64,000 bases of DNA, from NCBI RefSeq assembly GCF_016125515.1, contig NZ_WGLO01000019.1:1-64000 (forward strand). Reading direction: 5' to 3'. The translations under genes were made by a program, and so were the position numbers. The DNA comes from Hyphomonas sp. (GTDB lineage Bacteria > Pseudomonadota > Alphaproteobacteria > Caulobacterales > Hyphomonadaceae). This document shows positions 11,146 to 19,114 of this stretch, in pieces. Numbering within the stretch: the first letter of the stretch is position 1; each line of letters opens with the position of its first letter. Under the pieces are notes generated by a model. It was not told the origin of the DNA and ran no database searches. It saw only the letters and a list, made by a program, of their open reading frames with translations.

Positions 11146-12501
11146 ATGAAACCCGCATGGATCCCTTTCGCGTCGCGCGCGGTCCCGCGCTATACCAGCT
11201 ACCCGACAGCCGCAGACTTCTCTGCGGCCACCGGCGAGCTGGAGGCGCGCCGGTGGGCCGCTGATGTGGCCCGGGGCGAACCAATCTCCGTTTACCTTCA
11301 CGTGCCCTTCTGCGAGACGCTTTGCTGGTATTGCGGCTGCGCCACCAGCGTGCCGAATGGTTACCGCCGGGTGCGCGACTATGCCGGGCGGCTGAAGGCG
11401 GAAATCGCGCTCTGGGCTGCTGCGCTGGGTTCGCATGGCGGCATTGGTCACCTTCATTTCGGTGGCGGATCGCCGAACGCGCTCCAGCCGGGTGACTTTG
11501 CCGCGCTGGTCGAGACGTTGCGCCGCGAATTCGGTATTCGCCCGGACGCCGAGATCGCAGTCGAGCTTGACCCGCGCACCATGCATGACGGCCAGGTGGA
11601 GGCGTTCGCCGCTGCCGGTGTCACACGGGCGAGCCTCGGCGTGCAGACGCTGGCGCCGGACGTGCAGACGGCCGTCAACCGCATCCAGCCGCCGGAGATG
11701 GTGGCCCGCCTGGTCAACGATCTGCGCAGCGCGGGCGTCAAGGCGATCAACATGGACTTGATGTACGGCCTGCCGTATCAGACCGTGGGCGATGTCGTCA
11801 CCGCGGCGCGCTTTGCCGCCGAGATGGGCGCAGCCCGCGTGTCGGTGTTCGGCTATGCGCACGTGCCCTGGTTTGCCAAGCACCAGAAGGCCATAGACGC
11901 AGACGCGCTGCCTGGCCTTGAAGCGCGGTTCGAACAGGCCGAAGCGGCCACCGAAGTGCTGCGTGCGGCTGGATATGAACTGATCGGACTGGATCACTTT
12001 GCGCGGGCCGACGATCCGCTGACCTTCGCTGCGAGGGAAAGGCGGCTGCGCCGGAACTTCCAGGGGTACACGGATGATCCGCACGAGACGCTGATCGGCA
12101 TCGGCGCCACTTCGATCTCGCAGTTCCGCGGAGGCTTCGTGCAGAACCTGAAAGACCGGAAGTCCTGGGGCGAAGCGATTGTAGACGGCTGTCTGCCAGT
12201 CGAACGCGGCATCGCTCTCACCGACGAGGATCGTCTGCGTGCCCGCGCAATCGAGCAGCTGATGTGCCAGCTCAGTGTTGATGCCTGGGCGGTGTGCCGC
12301 GAGATGGGCGCGGCCGAAGGCAGCCTCGACGGCGCGCTGGAACGCGCGCGGGCGCTGGTGCCGGCAGGCCTGTGCGAAGTCGATGGCAGCCTTGTAACCG
12401 TGCCGCCCGCCGCCCGCCCATTCCTGCGCACGGTGGCGCAGTGCTTCGACGGACGTACGCCGGCCGTTGAAGACACAGCGCGCCACGCCAAGGCGGTCTG
12501 A
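11146..12501 (+). CDS. hemN: Oxygen-independent coproporphyrinogen III oxidase
   Basis: A 451-residue radical SAM enzyme that converts coproporphyrinogen III to protoporphyrinogen IX in heme synthesis without oxygen. The cluster motif CETLCWYCGC (about 59-68) gives CxxxCxxC, followed by HLHFGGGSPN, the HemN form of the SAM-binding motif. The C-terminal HemN domain includes RRNFQGYTDDPHETLIGIG. Length matches HemN (about 450) rather than shorter HemW paralogues. A partly symmetric GACGT-GT-ACGTC lies just upstream of the ATG. I see no convincing FNR box TTGAT-N4-ATCAA in the 127-bp region shared with the divergent helicase gene. Confidence 0.93.
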   Translation: MKPAWIPFASRAVPRYTSYPTAADFSAATGELEARRWAADVARGEPISVYLHVPFCETLCWYCGCATSVPNGYRRVRDYAGRLKAEIALWAAALGSHGGIGHLHFGGGSPNALQPGDFAALVETLRREFGIRPDAEIAVELDPRTMHDGQVEAFAAAGVTRASLGVQTLAPDVQTAVNRIQPPEMVARLVNDLRSAGVKAINMDLMYGLPYQTVGDVVTAARFAAEMGAARVSVFGYAHVPWFAKHQKAIDADALPGLEARFEQAEAATEVLRAAGYELIGLDHFARADDPLTFAARERRLRRNFQGYTDDPHETLIGIGATSISQFRGGFVQNLKDRKSWGEAIVDGCLPVERGIALTDEDRLRARAIEQLMCQLSVDAWAVCREMGAAEGSLDGALERARALVPAGLCEVDGSLVTVPPAARPFLRTVAQCFDGRTPAVEDTARHAKAV

Positions 12502-12504
12502 ACG

Positions 12505-13026
12505 TCAGAACGGATTCAGCGTGTAGCCGTGCTGCTGCAGCAGGGCATGCGCCGTCATGGCCGACAGCGCGAGCGTGACGCCGGGCAGCAGGTCGTCCGG
12601 CGTGATGCCGCGTGCTGCAGCCGTCTGCCCGCAGAGCTGGATCGAAGTCCCCGCGGCAACCAGCTCGGCAATCAGCGGCGCGTTCGGGTTCGGCCCGCCG
12701 CGCTTCGCGTCGTTCACGAGGTCGATCGCCGCCGGCCCGTGCACCACGATCGCGACCGACACATACGGATCCGGAACGCCCGCCAGCGCATGCATATTCA
12801 GGAAGCGCGCCGCGCTGTCGAGATTGCGGTTGACCGCGTCGCCTTCGCTGGCGGCGGAGATGTCGAACGCCACCTTCAAGTGCGCATCGGCGGGCAGCGC
12901 CGTGCCCGGCACCGGAGCGGTCTTGCCGAAGGAAGGCACGCGCGGCCCGGCAACAAAGTCCTCAGGCCCGGCGAATGCCGGCAGGGTTAGACAAAAGGCA
13001 GCAGCGGCAAGAACGGCCAAGCGCAT
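12505..13026 (-). CDS. Exported DsrE-family protein
   Basis: A 173-residue protein with a signal peptide (MRLAVLAAAAFCLTLPAFA) and a DsrE/DsrF-like alpha/beta domain. The motif IQLCGQTAAARG carries the single cysteine typical of DsrE-like sulfur-handling proteins, preceded by VSVAIVVHGPAAIDLV. AAGGAG lies upstream of the ATG at 13026; a longer frame would overlap fghA. Only four bases separate it from the fghA stop, so the two are co-transcribed. A role in periplasmic thiol or sulfur chemistry is inferred from the family and context only. Confidence 0.8.
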   Translation of the reverse strand: MRLAVLAAAAFCLTLPAFAGPEDFVAGPRVPSFGKTAPVPGTALPADAHLKVAFDISAASEGDAVNRNLDSAARFLNMHALAGVPDPYVSVAIVVHGPAAIDLVNDAKRGGPNPNAPLIAELVAAGTSIQLCGQTAAARGITPDDLLPGVTLALSAMTAHALLQQHGYTLNPF

Positions 13027-13030
13027 CAGA

Positions 13031-13870
13031 TCACTCCTTGAGGGCACCAGCATGGTGGGCGATGTGTTCGTCCATGTAGGTTGCGATGAAATAATAATCG
13101 TGACCGTATCCTTCGCGAAGGCGGTAGTCGAGCCGCTGGCCATTCGTTTCGCAGGCCGCGATGAAGATCTCCGGTTTAAGCTGCGTTTCGAGGAACGTGT
13201 CGGCCGTGCCGGTATCGACCAGGATCGTTGCGCGGCTCTGGCGCTCCTTCACAAGTTCGGTGGAATCGTACTGTTCCCAGGCGACCGAGACGGGCCCCAG
13301 ATAGGCGGTGAGGGCTTTCTCGCCCCAGGGCACGCGGGCCGGCGACGTGATCGGAGAGAAGGCCGAGCAGGATTTGTACGTACCCGGAAGCTTTAGGTGC
13401 AGCGTGATCGCGCCGTGCCCGCCCATCGAATGGCCGAAGATACCCTGACGCGCCATGTTGGCCGGGAAATTTGCGGCGATCAGGCCGGGCAGTTCATCGG
13501 TGATGTACTCGTCCATGCGGTAATGCGTCGACCAGGGCGCCTGCGTAGCCGTCAGGTAAAAGCCGGCCCCTTGTCCTAGGTCATACGCCTCATCATCGGG
13601 CACATCCTCGCCGCGCGGGCTGGTATCCGGCGCGATGATCATCAGGCCGTGGCGCGCCGCATGCTCCTGCACGCCGGACTTCTCCATCATGTTTGCCCAG
13701 GTGCAGGTCAGTCCGGAAAGATACCACAGCACAGGCACCGGCCCGTGGGCGGCCTGCGGCGGGGTATAGACGGCAACGCGCATGGTGCAGCCCAGCACCG
13801 CGCTCGCATGGTCGTGCACCGAAAGGGTGCCACCGAAGGACTTCCAGGAAGATACAGGTATCAGTGCCAT
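13031..13870 (-). CDS. fghA: S-formylglutathione hydrolase
   Basis: A 279-residue alpha/beta hydrolase that cleaves S-formylglutathione to formate and glutathione, the second step of glutathione-dependent formaldehyde oxidation. The nucleophile is Ser148 in GHSMGGHG, with Asp224 in DTGTADTF and His257 in GYGHDYYF completing the triad. The oxyanion region LSGLTCTWANMMEKSG is typical of FghA/esterase D. I chose the ATG at 13870 because homologues begin near SSWKSFGG; a longer frame adds 11 unmatched residues. Its partner dehydrogenase frmA lies about 2.4 kb away on the same strand. Confidence 0.95.
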   Translation of the reverse strand: MALIPVSSWKSFGGTLSVHDHASAVLGCTMRVAVYTPPQAAHGPVPVLWYLSGLTCTWANMMEKSGVQEHAARHGLMIIAPDTSPRGEDVPDDEAYDLGQGAGFYLTATQAPWSTHYRMDEYITDELPGLIAANFPANMARQGIFGHSMGGHGAITLHLKLPGTYKSCSAFSPITSPARVPWGEKALTAYLGPVSVAWEQYDSTELVKERQSRATILVDTGTADTFLETQLKPEIFIAACETNGQRLDYRLREGYGHDYYFIATYMDEHIAHHAGALKE

Positions 13871-13944
13871 GTCGCTGCTTACTCTCTTGAACCGGGGCCA
13901 CAATGCCCCGATAGAACATCGGCCATCAAGGCGGGAGGCCAGTT

Positions 13945-15036
13945 TTGAATCGTTACGTGCTCTTTGGCGCCGAAGTGAGCTATTTCTCCGGCAAGGCTAG
14001 GGCCTATCTGCGCTGGCGCGGGGTCGACTTCGAAGAGCGCCTCGCGACGCGCGAGGTCTACCGCGACGTGATCTTGCCGAAGGTTGGCTGGCCGGTGATC
14101 CCGGTATTGGAAATGCCGGACGGCCGGATCGTGCAGGACACTGCCGACATTCTCGATTCGGTTGAGGCATTGGAAAAGGCCTCGCCGCCGGCGATGCCGG
14201 AGGGCGCGTTGCAGCGTCTCGCCTCGCGCCTGTTCGAACTCTTCGCGGATGAGTGGCTGGTGCTGCCCGCCATGCACTACCGATGGAACTATAACGAAGA
14301 CTGGGCCTACCGCGAATTCGGTGCGATCTCGGCGCCGGACGCGCCGCTCGCCGAGCAATACGCCATTGGCAAGAAGAATGGCGAACGCTTCAAGGGCGCG
14401 CTGCCGATGCTGGGCGTCAGCGAAGAAACGCGCGACGGCATCGAGGCCGCTTACGAGACCTTCCTGCGCGATCTGACCGCGCATCTGGAGCGCCACCCCT
14501 ATCTTCTCGGCGCTCGCGCCTCGCTGGGCGATTTCGCGCTCAACGGCCCGCTCTACGCCCACCTGCTGCGCGATCCGGAAAGCGGCCGGCTGATGAACAA
14601 GCTCGCGCCCCGCGTGGCGGACTTTGTGCGCCGAGTGCAGGCCGGCGAGGGCAGGGACGGGACGCTCGCGCCGGACGATGTCGTGCCCGAGACGCTCTCG
14701 CCGATCCTCCGTGTACAGATGCACGACCAGATGCCCGCGCTGGTCAAGACGGCAGAACTGTTCGGCAAATGGGCGGCCGGCATGACACCCAGCGCAGACC
14801 TGCCGCGCGGCTTCGGCATGATCGAGTTCGAGACCGGCGGCTTCGAGGGCAGCTGCGCAGCGCGCAGTTTCCCGCTCTGGCGCCTGCAGGCGGTCACCGA
14901 CGAGATCGAGGCGATGAGCGCCGCAGACAAGACGCGGGCAGAGGCCTGGCTCGATGCGCTTGGCGGCGCGCCGTTGATGACGTTCCGCCTGCCCGCCCGC
15001 ATCCACCGCGCGGACTTCCGCTTGAAATTGGCCTGA
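13945..15036 (+). CDS. Glutathione S-transferase family protein with long C-terminal extension
   Basis: A 363-residue protein. The N-terminal 80 residues form a thioredoxin-like GST domain (YVLFGAEVSYFSGKARAYLRW, then VIPVLEMPDGRIVQDTADIL). A helical GST C-terminal domain follows, with FLRDLTAHLERHPYLLGARASLGDFAL at about 170-196. The last 130 residues go beyond a normal GST of about 220. The start is TTG at 13945 behind GGGAGG; there is no earlier ATG in frame. It is divergent from fghA with 74 bp between, which suggests a link to glutathione metabolism, but its substrate is unknown. Confidence 0.8.
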   Translation: MNRYVLFGAEVSYFSGKARAYLRWRGVDFEERLATREVYRDVILPKVGWPVIPVLEMPDGRIVQDTADILDSVEALEKASPPAMPEGALQRLASRLFELFADEWLVLPAMHYRWNYNEDWAYREFGAISAPDAPLAEQYAIGKKNGERFKGALPMLGVSEETRDGIEAAYETFLRDLTAHLERHPYLLGARASLGDFALNGPLYAHLLRDPESGRLMNKLAPRVADFVRRVQAGEGRDGTLAPDDVVPETLSPILRVQMHDQMPALVKTAELFGKWAAGMTPSADLPRGFGMIEFETGGFEGSCAARSFPLWRLQAVTDEIEAMSAADKTRAEAWLDALGGAPLMTFRLPARIHRADFRLKLA

Positions 15037-15041
15037 GCGTT

Positions 15042-15323
15042 TCAGCGCGCCAGCGGAAAGGAGACGGAAAATTCGTCCTCGATATACCCCTCATGAGCCG
15101 TCATGTGCAGGGTGGCGGCCTCGGTGAAATGTTCGAGCGATGGGAAACGTTCAGAGATTCGCGCCCGCAGCGGCGCCGATAGCGGATCGCGCATGTGCGC
15201 CACCAGCGCCTTGGTCCACGGCGCAATCACGTCGATCGCATTGCCGTCAGCGATTGCCGCATCGATGATCCACACCATGGCGCCGGACTTGAAGGCATCG
15301 AGCTGGGGCGTATCGGCGGGCAA
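15042..15323 (-). CDS. Small hypothetical protein
   Basis: A 93-residue protein with no signal peptide or membrane helix. It holds hydrophobic stretches around GAMVWIIDAAIADGNAIDVI and a histidine-containing part EHFTEAATLHMTAHEGY. The start is taken as TTG at 15323, 17 bases after the preceding gene; an internal ATG would remove 15 residues. The ribosome-binding site is weak. I recognise no family. It probably forms a two-gene unit with the 101-residue protein upstream and is convergent with the GST gene. Confidence 0.55.
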   Translation of the reverse strand: MPADTPQLDAFKSGAMVWIIDAAIADGNAIDVIAPWTKALVAHMRDPLSAPLRARISERFPSLEHFTEAATLHMTAHEGYIEDEFSVSFPLAR

Positions 15324-15340
15324 ATTGCGGCGTCCGGGGT

Positions 15341-15646
15341 CTAGTTCAGCGACCGGCCGCCATCGTCATAACGCGAGAAGCCGACATCGTATCCGAACGG
15401 ATGATCTTTGGCTTCAGCGTCGGGCGCCGTCACATAGATCTCGATTTCCCCGGCCAGCTTGAAGCCAAACCGGTTGCTAACCTCCACAATCATGTCGGCG
15501 GCCTCTTCGGCATTGCTAGCCCAGGCCTTCATGGAAATGACCGCTGGGCCGGGCTCTGTACCGAACTCTGCATTGGCCTCGACAATCCGGCCGTCTGCCA
15601 CGATGGCATAGTGCGTGAAGCCGCCGGCGGTTGTTTCGCTGGTCAT
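15341..15646 (-). CDS. Small hypothetical protein
   Basis: A 101-residue soluble protein. Visible features are an N-terminal beta-rich part (GGFTHYAIVADGRIVEANAEFG), a helix around SNAEEAADMIVEVSNRFGF and an acidic, aromatic C-terminus (DVGFSRYDDGGRSLN). I recognise no family. It precedes the 93-residue protein by 17 bases on the same strand and follows the VOC gene by about 100 bases, so the three may share a transcript. Confidence 0.6.
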   Translation of the reverse strand: MTSETTAGGFTHYAIVADGRIVEANAEFGTEPGPAVISMKAWASNAEEAADMIVEVSNRFGFKLAGEIEIYVTAPDAEAKDHPFGYDVGFSRYDDGGRSLN

Positions 15647-15749
15647 CCGTTTACCTCGTTCTGGCCAGCGCCGGTCGCGCCGCAGTGCAGGAATGCGGGC
15701 TCCGCAACGGGCCGGTTCTGCCGGCCAGCCATCACGGAGCCCTGCTCAC

Positions 15750-16130
15750 TCAGCCAGCGCGGTGCAGGGCGCAGAGCTTGTTGCCATCGGGGTCGCGCAG
15801 ATAGGCCAGATAAAGCGCGCCCGGTCCTTCACCGCGCCAGCCCGGCGGATCCTCGATGGGCTTGCCGCCCGCCGCCGCGCCGGCCTTGTGCCAGGAATCG
15901 GCCTGATCGGTGGTTGCCATGGCAAAGCCAATCGTCATGCCGTTGCCATGTGTTGCCGGTTGCCCGTCGATCGGAGGGGTCACGAGGAACACGCCGCCAT
16001 TGTGCAGGTAGACGAGCCGGCCCTTGGGATCGGTAATGCCCGGCTTGCCGCCCACCGAGGTAAATAGCGCGTCGTAGAATCTCTTCGATCTGTCGATGTC
16101 GTTCGACCCGACCATCATGTGGCTGTACAT
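15750..16130 (-). CDS. VOC family protein (glyoxalase/bleomycin-resistance fold)
   Basis: A 126-residue single-domain vicinal oxygen chelate protein. It starts with SHMMVGSNDIDRSKRFYDALF, a common VOC opening with a metal-ligand histidine, and ends with YLAYLRDPDGNKLCALHRAG, the second conserved strand. GGGAGA precedes the ATG at good spacing. The gene lies 100 bp downstream of frmA on the same strand. Such proteins beside formaldehyde dehydrogenase genes may deal with reactive carbonyls, but here that is inference. Confidence 0.88.
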   Translation of the reverse strand: MYSHMMVGSNDIDRSKRFYDALFTSVGGKPGITDPKGRLVYLHNGGVFLVTPPIDGQPATHGNGMTIGFAMATTDQADSWHKAGAAAGGKPIEDPPGWRGEGPGALYLAYLRDPDGNKLCALHRAG

Positions 16131-16231
16131 ATTTTTCTCCCTGGTGCGTCCAACCCGGAGCGCACGTGGCGCACTATCTGCGCTTCAAAGCTGGCCCTGC
16201 CAACCAAAAACTTCTGTGCTGGTTCGCGCCG

Positions 16232-17338
16232 TCAATACACCACCACGCTGCGGATGCTCTTGCCTTCGTGCATCAGTTCAAACGCGTCGTTGATCTTGTC
16301 GAGGGTCATCACGTGCGTGATCATCGGGTCGATCTCGATCTTGCCGTTCATGTACCAGTCGACGATCTTCGGCACGTCCGTGCGGCCTTTGGCGCCGCCG
16401 AAGGCCGTGCCGCGCCAGTTGCGCCCGGTTACCAGCTGGAAAGGCCGTGTGCTGATTTCCTTGCCGGCTTCAGCCACGCCGATGATGACTGACGTGCCCC
16501 AGCCGCGATGGCAGCACTCGAGCGCCTGGCGCATCACGATCGTGTTGCCGGTGCAATCGAAAGAATAGTCCGCTCCGCCGCCCGTCATCTCGACAATGTG
16601 CGCCACCACATCCTTGGTCTCTTTCGGATTGACGAAATGCGTCATGCCGAACTTGCGGCCCCATTCCTCCTTGGACGGATTGATATCGACGCCGACGATC
16701 ATGTCGGCGCCCGCCATGCGTGCGCCCTGGATCACGTTGAGGCCGATGCCGCCGAGGCCGAACACGACAACATTGTCGCCGACCTGCACCTTCGCCGTGT
16801 TGACCACAGCGCCGACGCCCGTCGTCACGCCGCAGCCGACATAGCAGGCCTTGTCGAACGGCGCGTCCTCGCAGATTTTCGCCACCGCGATCTCCGGCAG
16901 CACGGTGAAGTTCGAGAAGGTCGAACAGCCCATGTAGTGATAGATCGTCTGGCCCTTGTAGCTGAACCGGCTCGTTCCGTCCGGCATCAGGCCCTTGCCT
17001 TGCGTCGCGCGGATGGCGGTGCAGAGGTTTGTCTTGCCGGAAAGACAGCTTTTGCACTGGCGGCATTCCGGCGTGTAGAGCGGGATCACATGATCGCCCG
17101 GCTTCACGCTGGTGACGCCCGCGCCCACTTCGCGCACGATGCCTGCGCCTTCATGGCCCAGTACGCTCGGGAAGAGGCCTTCGCTGTCCAGCCCGTCCAA
17201 CGTATAGGCGTCCGTGTGGCAGATGCCCGTCGCCATGATTTCCACCAGCACTTCGCCGGCCTTCGGCCCCTCCAGGTCCAGCTCGACAATCTCGAGCGGT
17301 TTCTTGGCTTCAAAGGCGACGGCGGCGCGTGTCTTCAT
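16232..17338 (-). CDS. frmA: S-(hydroxymethyl)glutathione dehydrogenase (class III alcohol dehydrogenase)
   Basis: A 368-residue zinc enzyme that oxidises S-hydroxymethylglutathione, formed from formaldehyde and glutathione, with NAD+. Catalytic zinc ligands lie in [12 protein letters not shown] and GHEGAGIV. The structural zinc site is [17 protein letters not shown] (about 90-106). The coenzyme motif [15 protein letters not shown] follows. The string [20 protein letters not shown] is diagnostic of class III enzymes. AAGGAG precedes the ATG. With fghA it gives a complete formaldehyde-to-formate route. It is divergent from the nitroreductase gene with 123 bp between. Confidence 0.96.
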   Translation of the reverse strand: MKTRAAVAFEAKKPLEIVELDLEGPKAGEVLVEIMATGICHTDAYTLDGLDSEGLFPSVLGHEGAGIVREVGAGVTSVKPGDHVIPLYTPECRQCKSCLSGKTNLCTAIRATQGKGLMPDGTSRFSYKGQTIYHYMGCSTFSNFTVLPEIAVAKICEDAPFDKACYVGCGVTTGVGAVVNTAKVQVGDNVVVFGLGGIGLNVIQGARMAGADMIVGVDINPSKEEWGRKFGMTHFVNPKETKDVVAHIVEMTGGGADYSFDCTGNTIVMRQALECCHRGWGTSVIIGVAEAGKEISTRPFQLVTGRNWRGTAFGGAKGRTDVPKIVDWYMNGKIEIDPMITHVMTLDKINDAFELMHEGKSIRSVVVY

Positions 17339-17403
17339 GGGGAGGTCTCCTTGTTTCCGGTCCTACCTAATCCGCTCCGCCCAGCGAATCTACCTCCCGG
17401 GTC

Positions 17404-17463
17404 TTGACAAAGGTTCGGTATCAAATTAAAAAGTATGACATCGCACCAAATGGAGCGCTCCAT
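17404..17463 (+). promoter_or_regulatory. Promoter and palindrome at the nitroreductase start
   Basis: TTGACA (17404-17409) is followed after 17 bases by TAAAAA (17427-17432), a good sigma-70-type pair. The perfect 14-base palindrome ATGGAGCGCTCCAT (17450-17463) lies just after the expected transcription start and overlaps the ATG of the nitroreductase gene; its GGAG also serves as ribosome-binding site. The position suits an operator for the co-transcribed MarR protein. That link is inference. Confidence 0.5.
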
Positions 17464-18607
17464 GTCTTCCCGGCGAGGTGTCCTGAAACTGATTGGCGGC
17501 GGCATCGTGCTCGCCGCGGCCGGCGCTGGCGGCTTTGTCGCGCTGAACCAGCCTTCCCGGGCCGCCCGCGAGGCCTGGCGCACGGCGGGGCAGCCCGCCG
17601 AGTACCGCCGCCGTTTCCTGTCCTATGCGTTGCTTGCGCCCAACCCCCACAACCGCCAGCCCTGGATCGTGCGTCTCGACGGCGATGATGCACTGACGCT
17701 CCATGCCGATCTTGGCCGCCTGCTGCCCGCCACCGATCCGTTCGACCGGCAGATCGTCATTGGCTGCGGCGCTTTCCTAGAACTCCTGCGGCTCGCTGCG
17801 GCGGAGGAGGGCTACAGCGCCGAGATCGTCCCGTTCCCGGAAGGCGCGGGTGACGTCACCGACCGCCTCGACGCGCGCCCAGTGGCGCAGGTGCGCTTTA
17901 CCCCGAGTGCGGCCACGCCGGATCCCTTGTTCGCGCACGTGCTGGCCCGACTGACCAACCGGGAGGTCTATGCGCCCCGCGATGTCGAGCCGGAAAAGCT
18001 CGCCGCCCTCGCTGCCGCCGGCACCGCCTTCGGGACGGAGGCCGACACGTGCAGCAATGACGACCTCGCCGCCCGTCTGCGCGACCTCACCTGGCGCGGC
18101 CATGAGCGCGAATCCCTCACCGATTACACCATGCAGGAGAGCATCGACCTGATGCGGATCGGTCCGGCCGAAGTCGCGGCGCACCGCGACGGCCTCACGC
18201 TCGAAGGCCCGGTCATGGGGCTGGGCCACCTCGTGGGCGCGGTGACGCGCGAAACGCTGGCTGATCCGGACTCGGCCGCCTTCCGACAGGGGCTCGACAT
18301 GTTCCGCGCCCGCGCGGCATCGGCCCGCGCGTTTGCCTGGCTGACGAATGACGGCGCCGACCGTGCCGGCCAGATCGCGGCGGGCCGCGCCTACATGCGC
18401 CTTACCCTGGAAGCCGCCGGGCAGGGGCTCGCCGTGCATCCGTGGAGCCAGACGCTTCAGGAGTATTCCGAGATGGCAGAACTCTATGACGAAGTGCACA
18501 CACTTGTCGGCGGCGCCGCCCGGGTACAGATGCTGGTCCGGGTCGGCTATGCGCCGCCGGTCGTGCATGCCCCGCGCCGGGGTCTGAACGCCTTGTTCGC
18601 GACATGA
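17462..18607 (+). CDS. Nitroreductase-family flavoprotein with Tat signal (Acg-like)
   Basis: A 381-residue protein. The N-terminus MSSRRGVLKLIGGGIVLAAAG has a twin-arginine pair and hydrophobic core, which suggests Tat export and perhaps a membrane anchor. The remainder resembles Acg/nitroreductase-like FMN proteins, with SYALLAPNPHNRQPWIVRLDG and the late motif GQGLAVHPWSQTLQEYSEM. ATG 17462 is chosen because GGAG sits six bases upstream and the predicted transcription start lies after the ATG at 17435. The gene overlaps the MarR gene by four bases. The electron donor and substrate are unknown. Confidence 0.8.
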   Translation: MSSRRGVLKLIGGGIVLAAAGAGGFVALNQPSRAAREAWRTAGQPAEYRRRFLSYALLAPNPHNRQPWIVRLDGDDALTLHADLGRLLPATDPFDRQIVIGCGAFLELLRLAAAEEGYSAEIVPFPEGAGDVTDRLDARPVAQVRFTPSAATPDPLFAHVLARLTNREVYAPRDVEPEKLAALAAAGTAFGTEADTCSNDDLAARLRDLTWRGHERESLTDYTMQESIDLMRIGPAEVAAHRDGLTLEGPVMGLGHLVGAVTRETLADPDSAAFRQGLDMFRARAASARAFAWLTNDGADRAGQIAAGRAYMRLTLEAAGQGLAVHPWSQTLQEYSEMAELYDEVHTLVGGAARVQMLVRVGYAPPVVHAPRRGLNALFAT

Positions 18608-19083
18608 AGGAGACGCGCGTGTCTCCCAGATCCAGGCCAGCCCCCGCCGACGCCGGCGCGGTCTATTTCCAGCTCTTCAACGAGATCGGCATCATCGCGC
18701 AATTGTCGGCAAACCGGCTCCAGCGGATCCTTCCGCACGGCCTGACCATGGCCCAGTTCGGCCTGCTCAACCACTGCGTCCGGCTGGGCGATGGCTGGGG
18801 GCCGGCGCGACTGGCCGCCGCTTTCCAGGTCACCAAGGGCACCATGACGAGCACCCTGCAGCGTCTGGAAGCAAAAGGCTTCATTCGCTTCGATCCGGAT
18901 GCAGAGGATGGCCGCAGCAAGCGCGTCGTCCTGACCGCCGCTGGCCGGGCCGCGCGCGACGAGGCGCTCAAGGCGCTGCAGCCGGCGCTGACAGATCTTC
19001 CTGAGGGATTTCCGCCCGCGCTCGCCCGCGAAATTCTCCCCACGCTAGAACGATTGCGGATCTGGCTCGACACGCACCGCTGA
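18604..19083 (+). CDS. MarR-family transcriptional regulator
   Basis: A 159-residue winged-helix regulator. The helix-turn-helix and wing fall in LTMAQFGLLNHCVRLGDGWGPARLAAAFQVTKGTMTSTLQRLEAKGFIRFDPDAEDGRSKRVVLTAAG in overlapping pieces (about 42-110), with the DGRSKR wing typical of MarR. Dimerisation helices lie at both ends. Its ATG overlaps the nitroreductase TGA (ATGA), so translation is coupled and the regulator probably controls its own operon. MarR proteins usually release DNA on binding phenolic or oxidising ligands. The 17450-17463 palindrome is a candidate target. Confidence 0.92.
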   Translation: MKETRVSPRSRPAPADAGAVYFQLFNEIGIIAQLSANRLQRILPHGLTMAQFGLLNHCVRLGDGWGPARLAAAFQVTKGTMTSTLQRLEAKGFIRFDPDAEDGRSKRVVLTAAGRAARDEALKALQPALTDLPEGFPPALAREILPTLERLRIWLDTHR

Positions 19084-19114
19084 ACCCGACATCATCGGGT
19101 GGTGGGAGGATGTC

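Noticed and set aside
11107-12486. Minus-strand open frame of 459 codons opposite hemN
   Set aside because: HemN has all its catalytic motifs, while the antisense frame has none.
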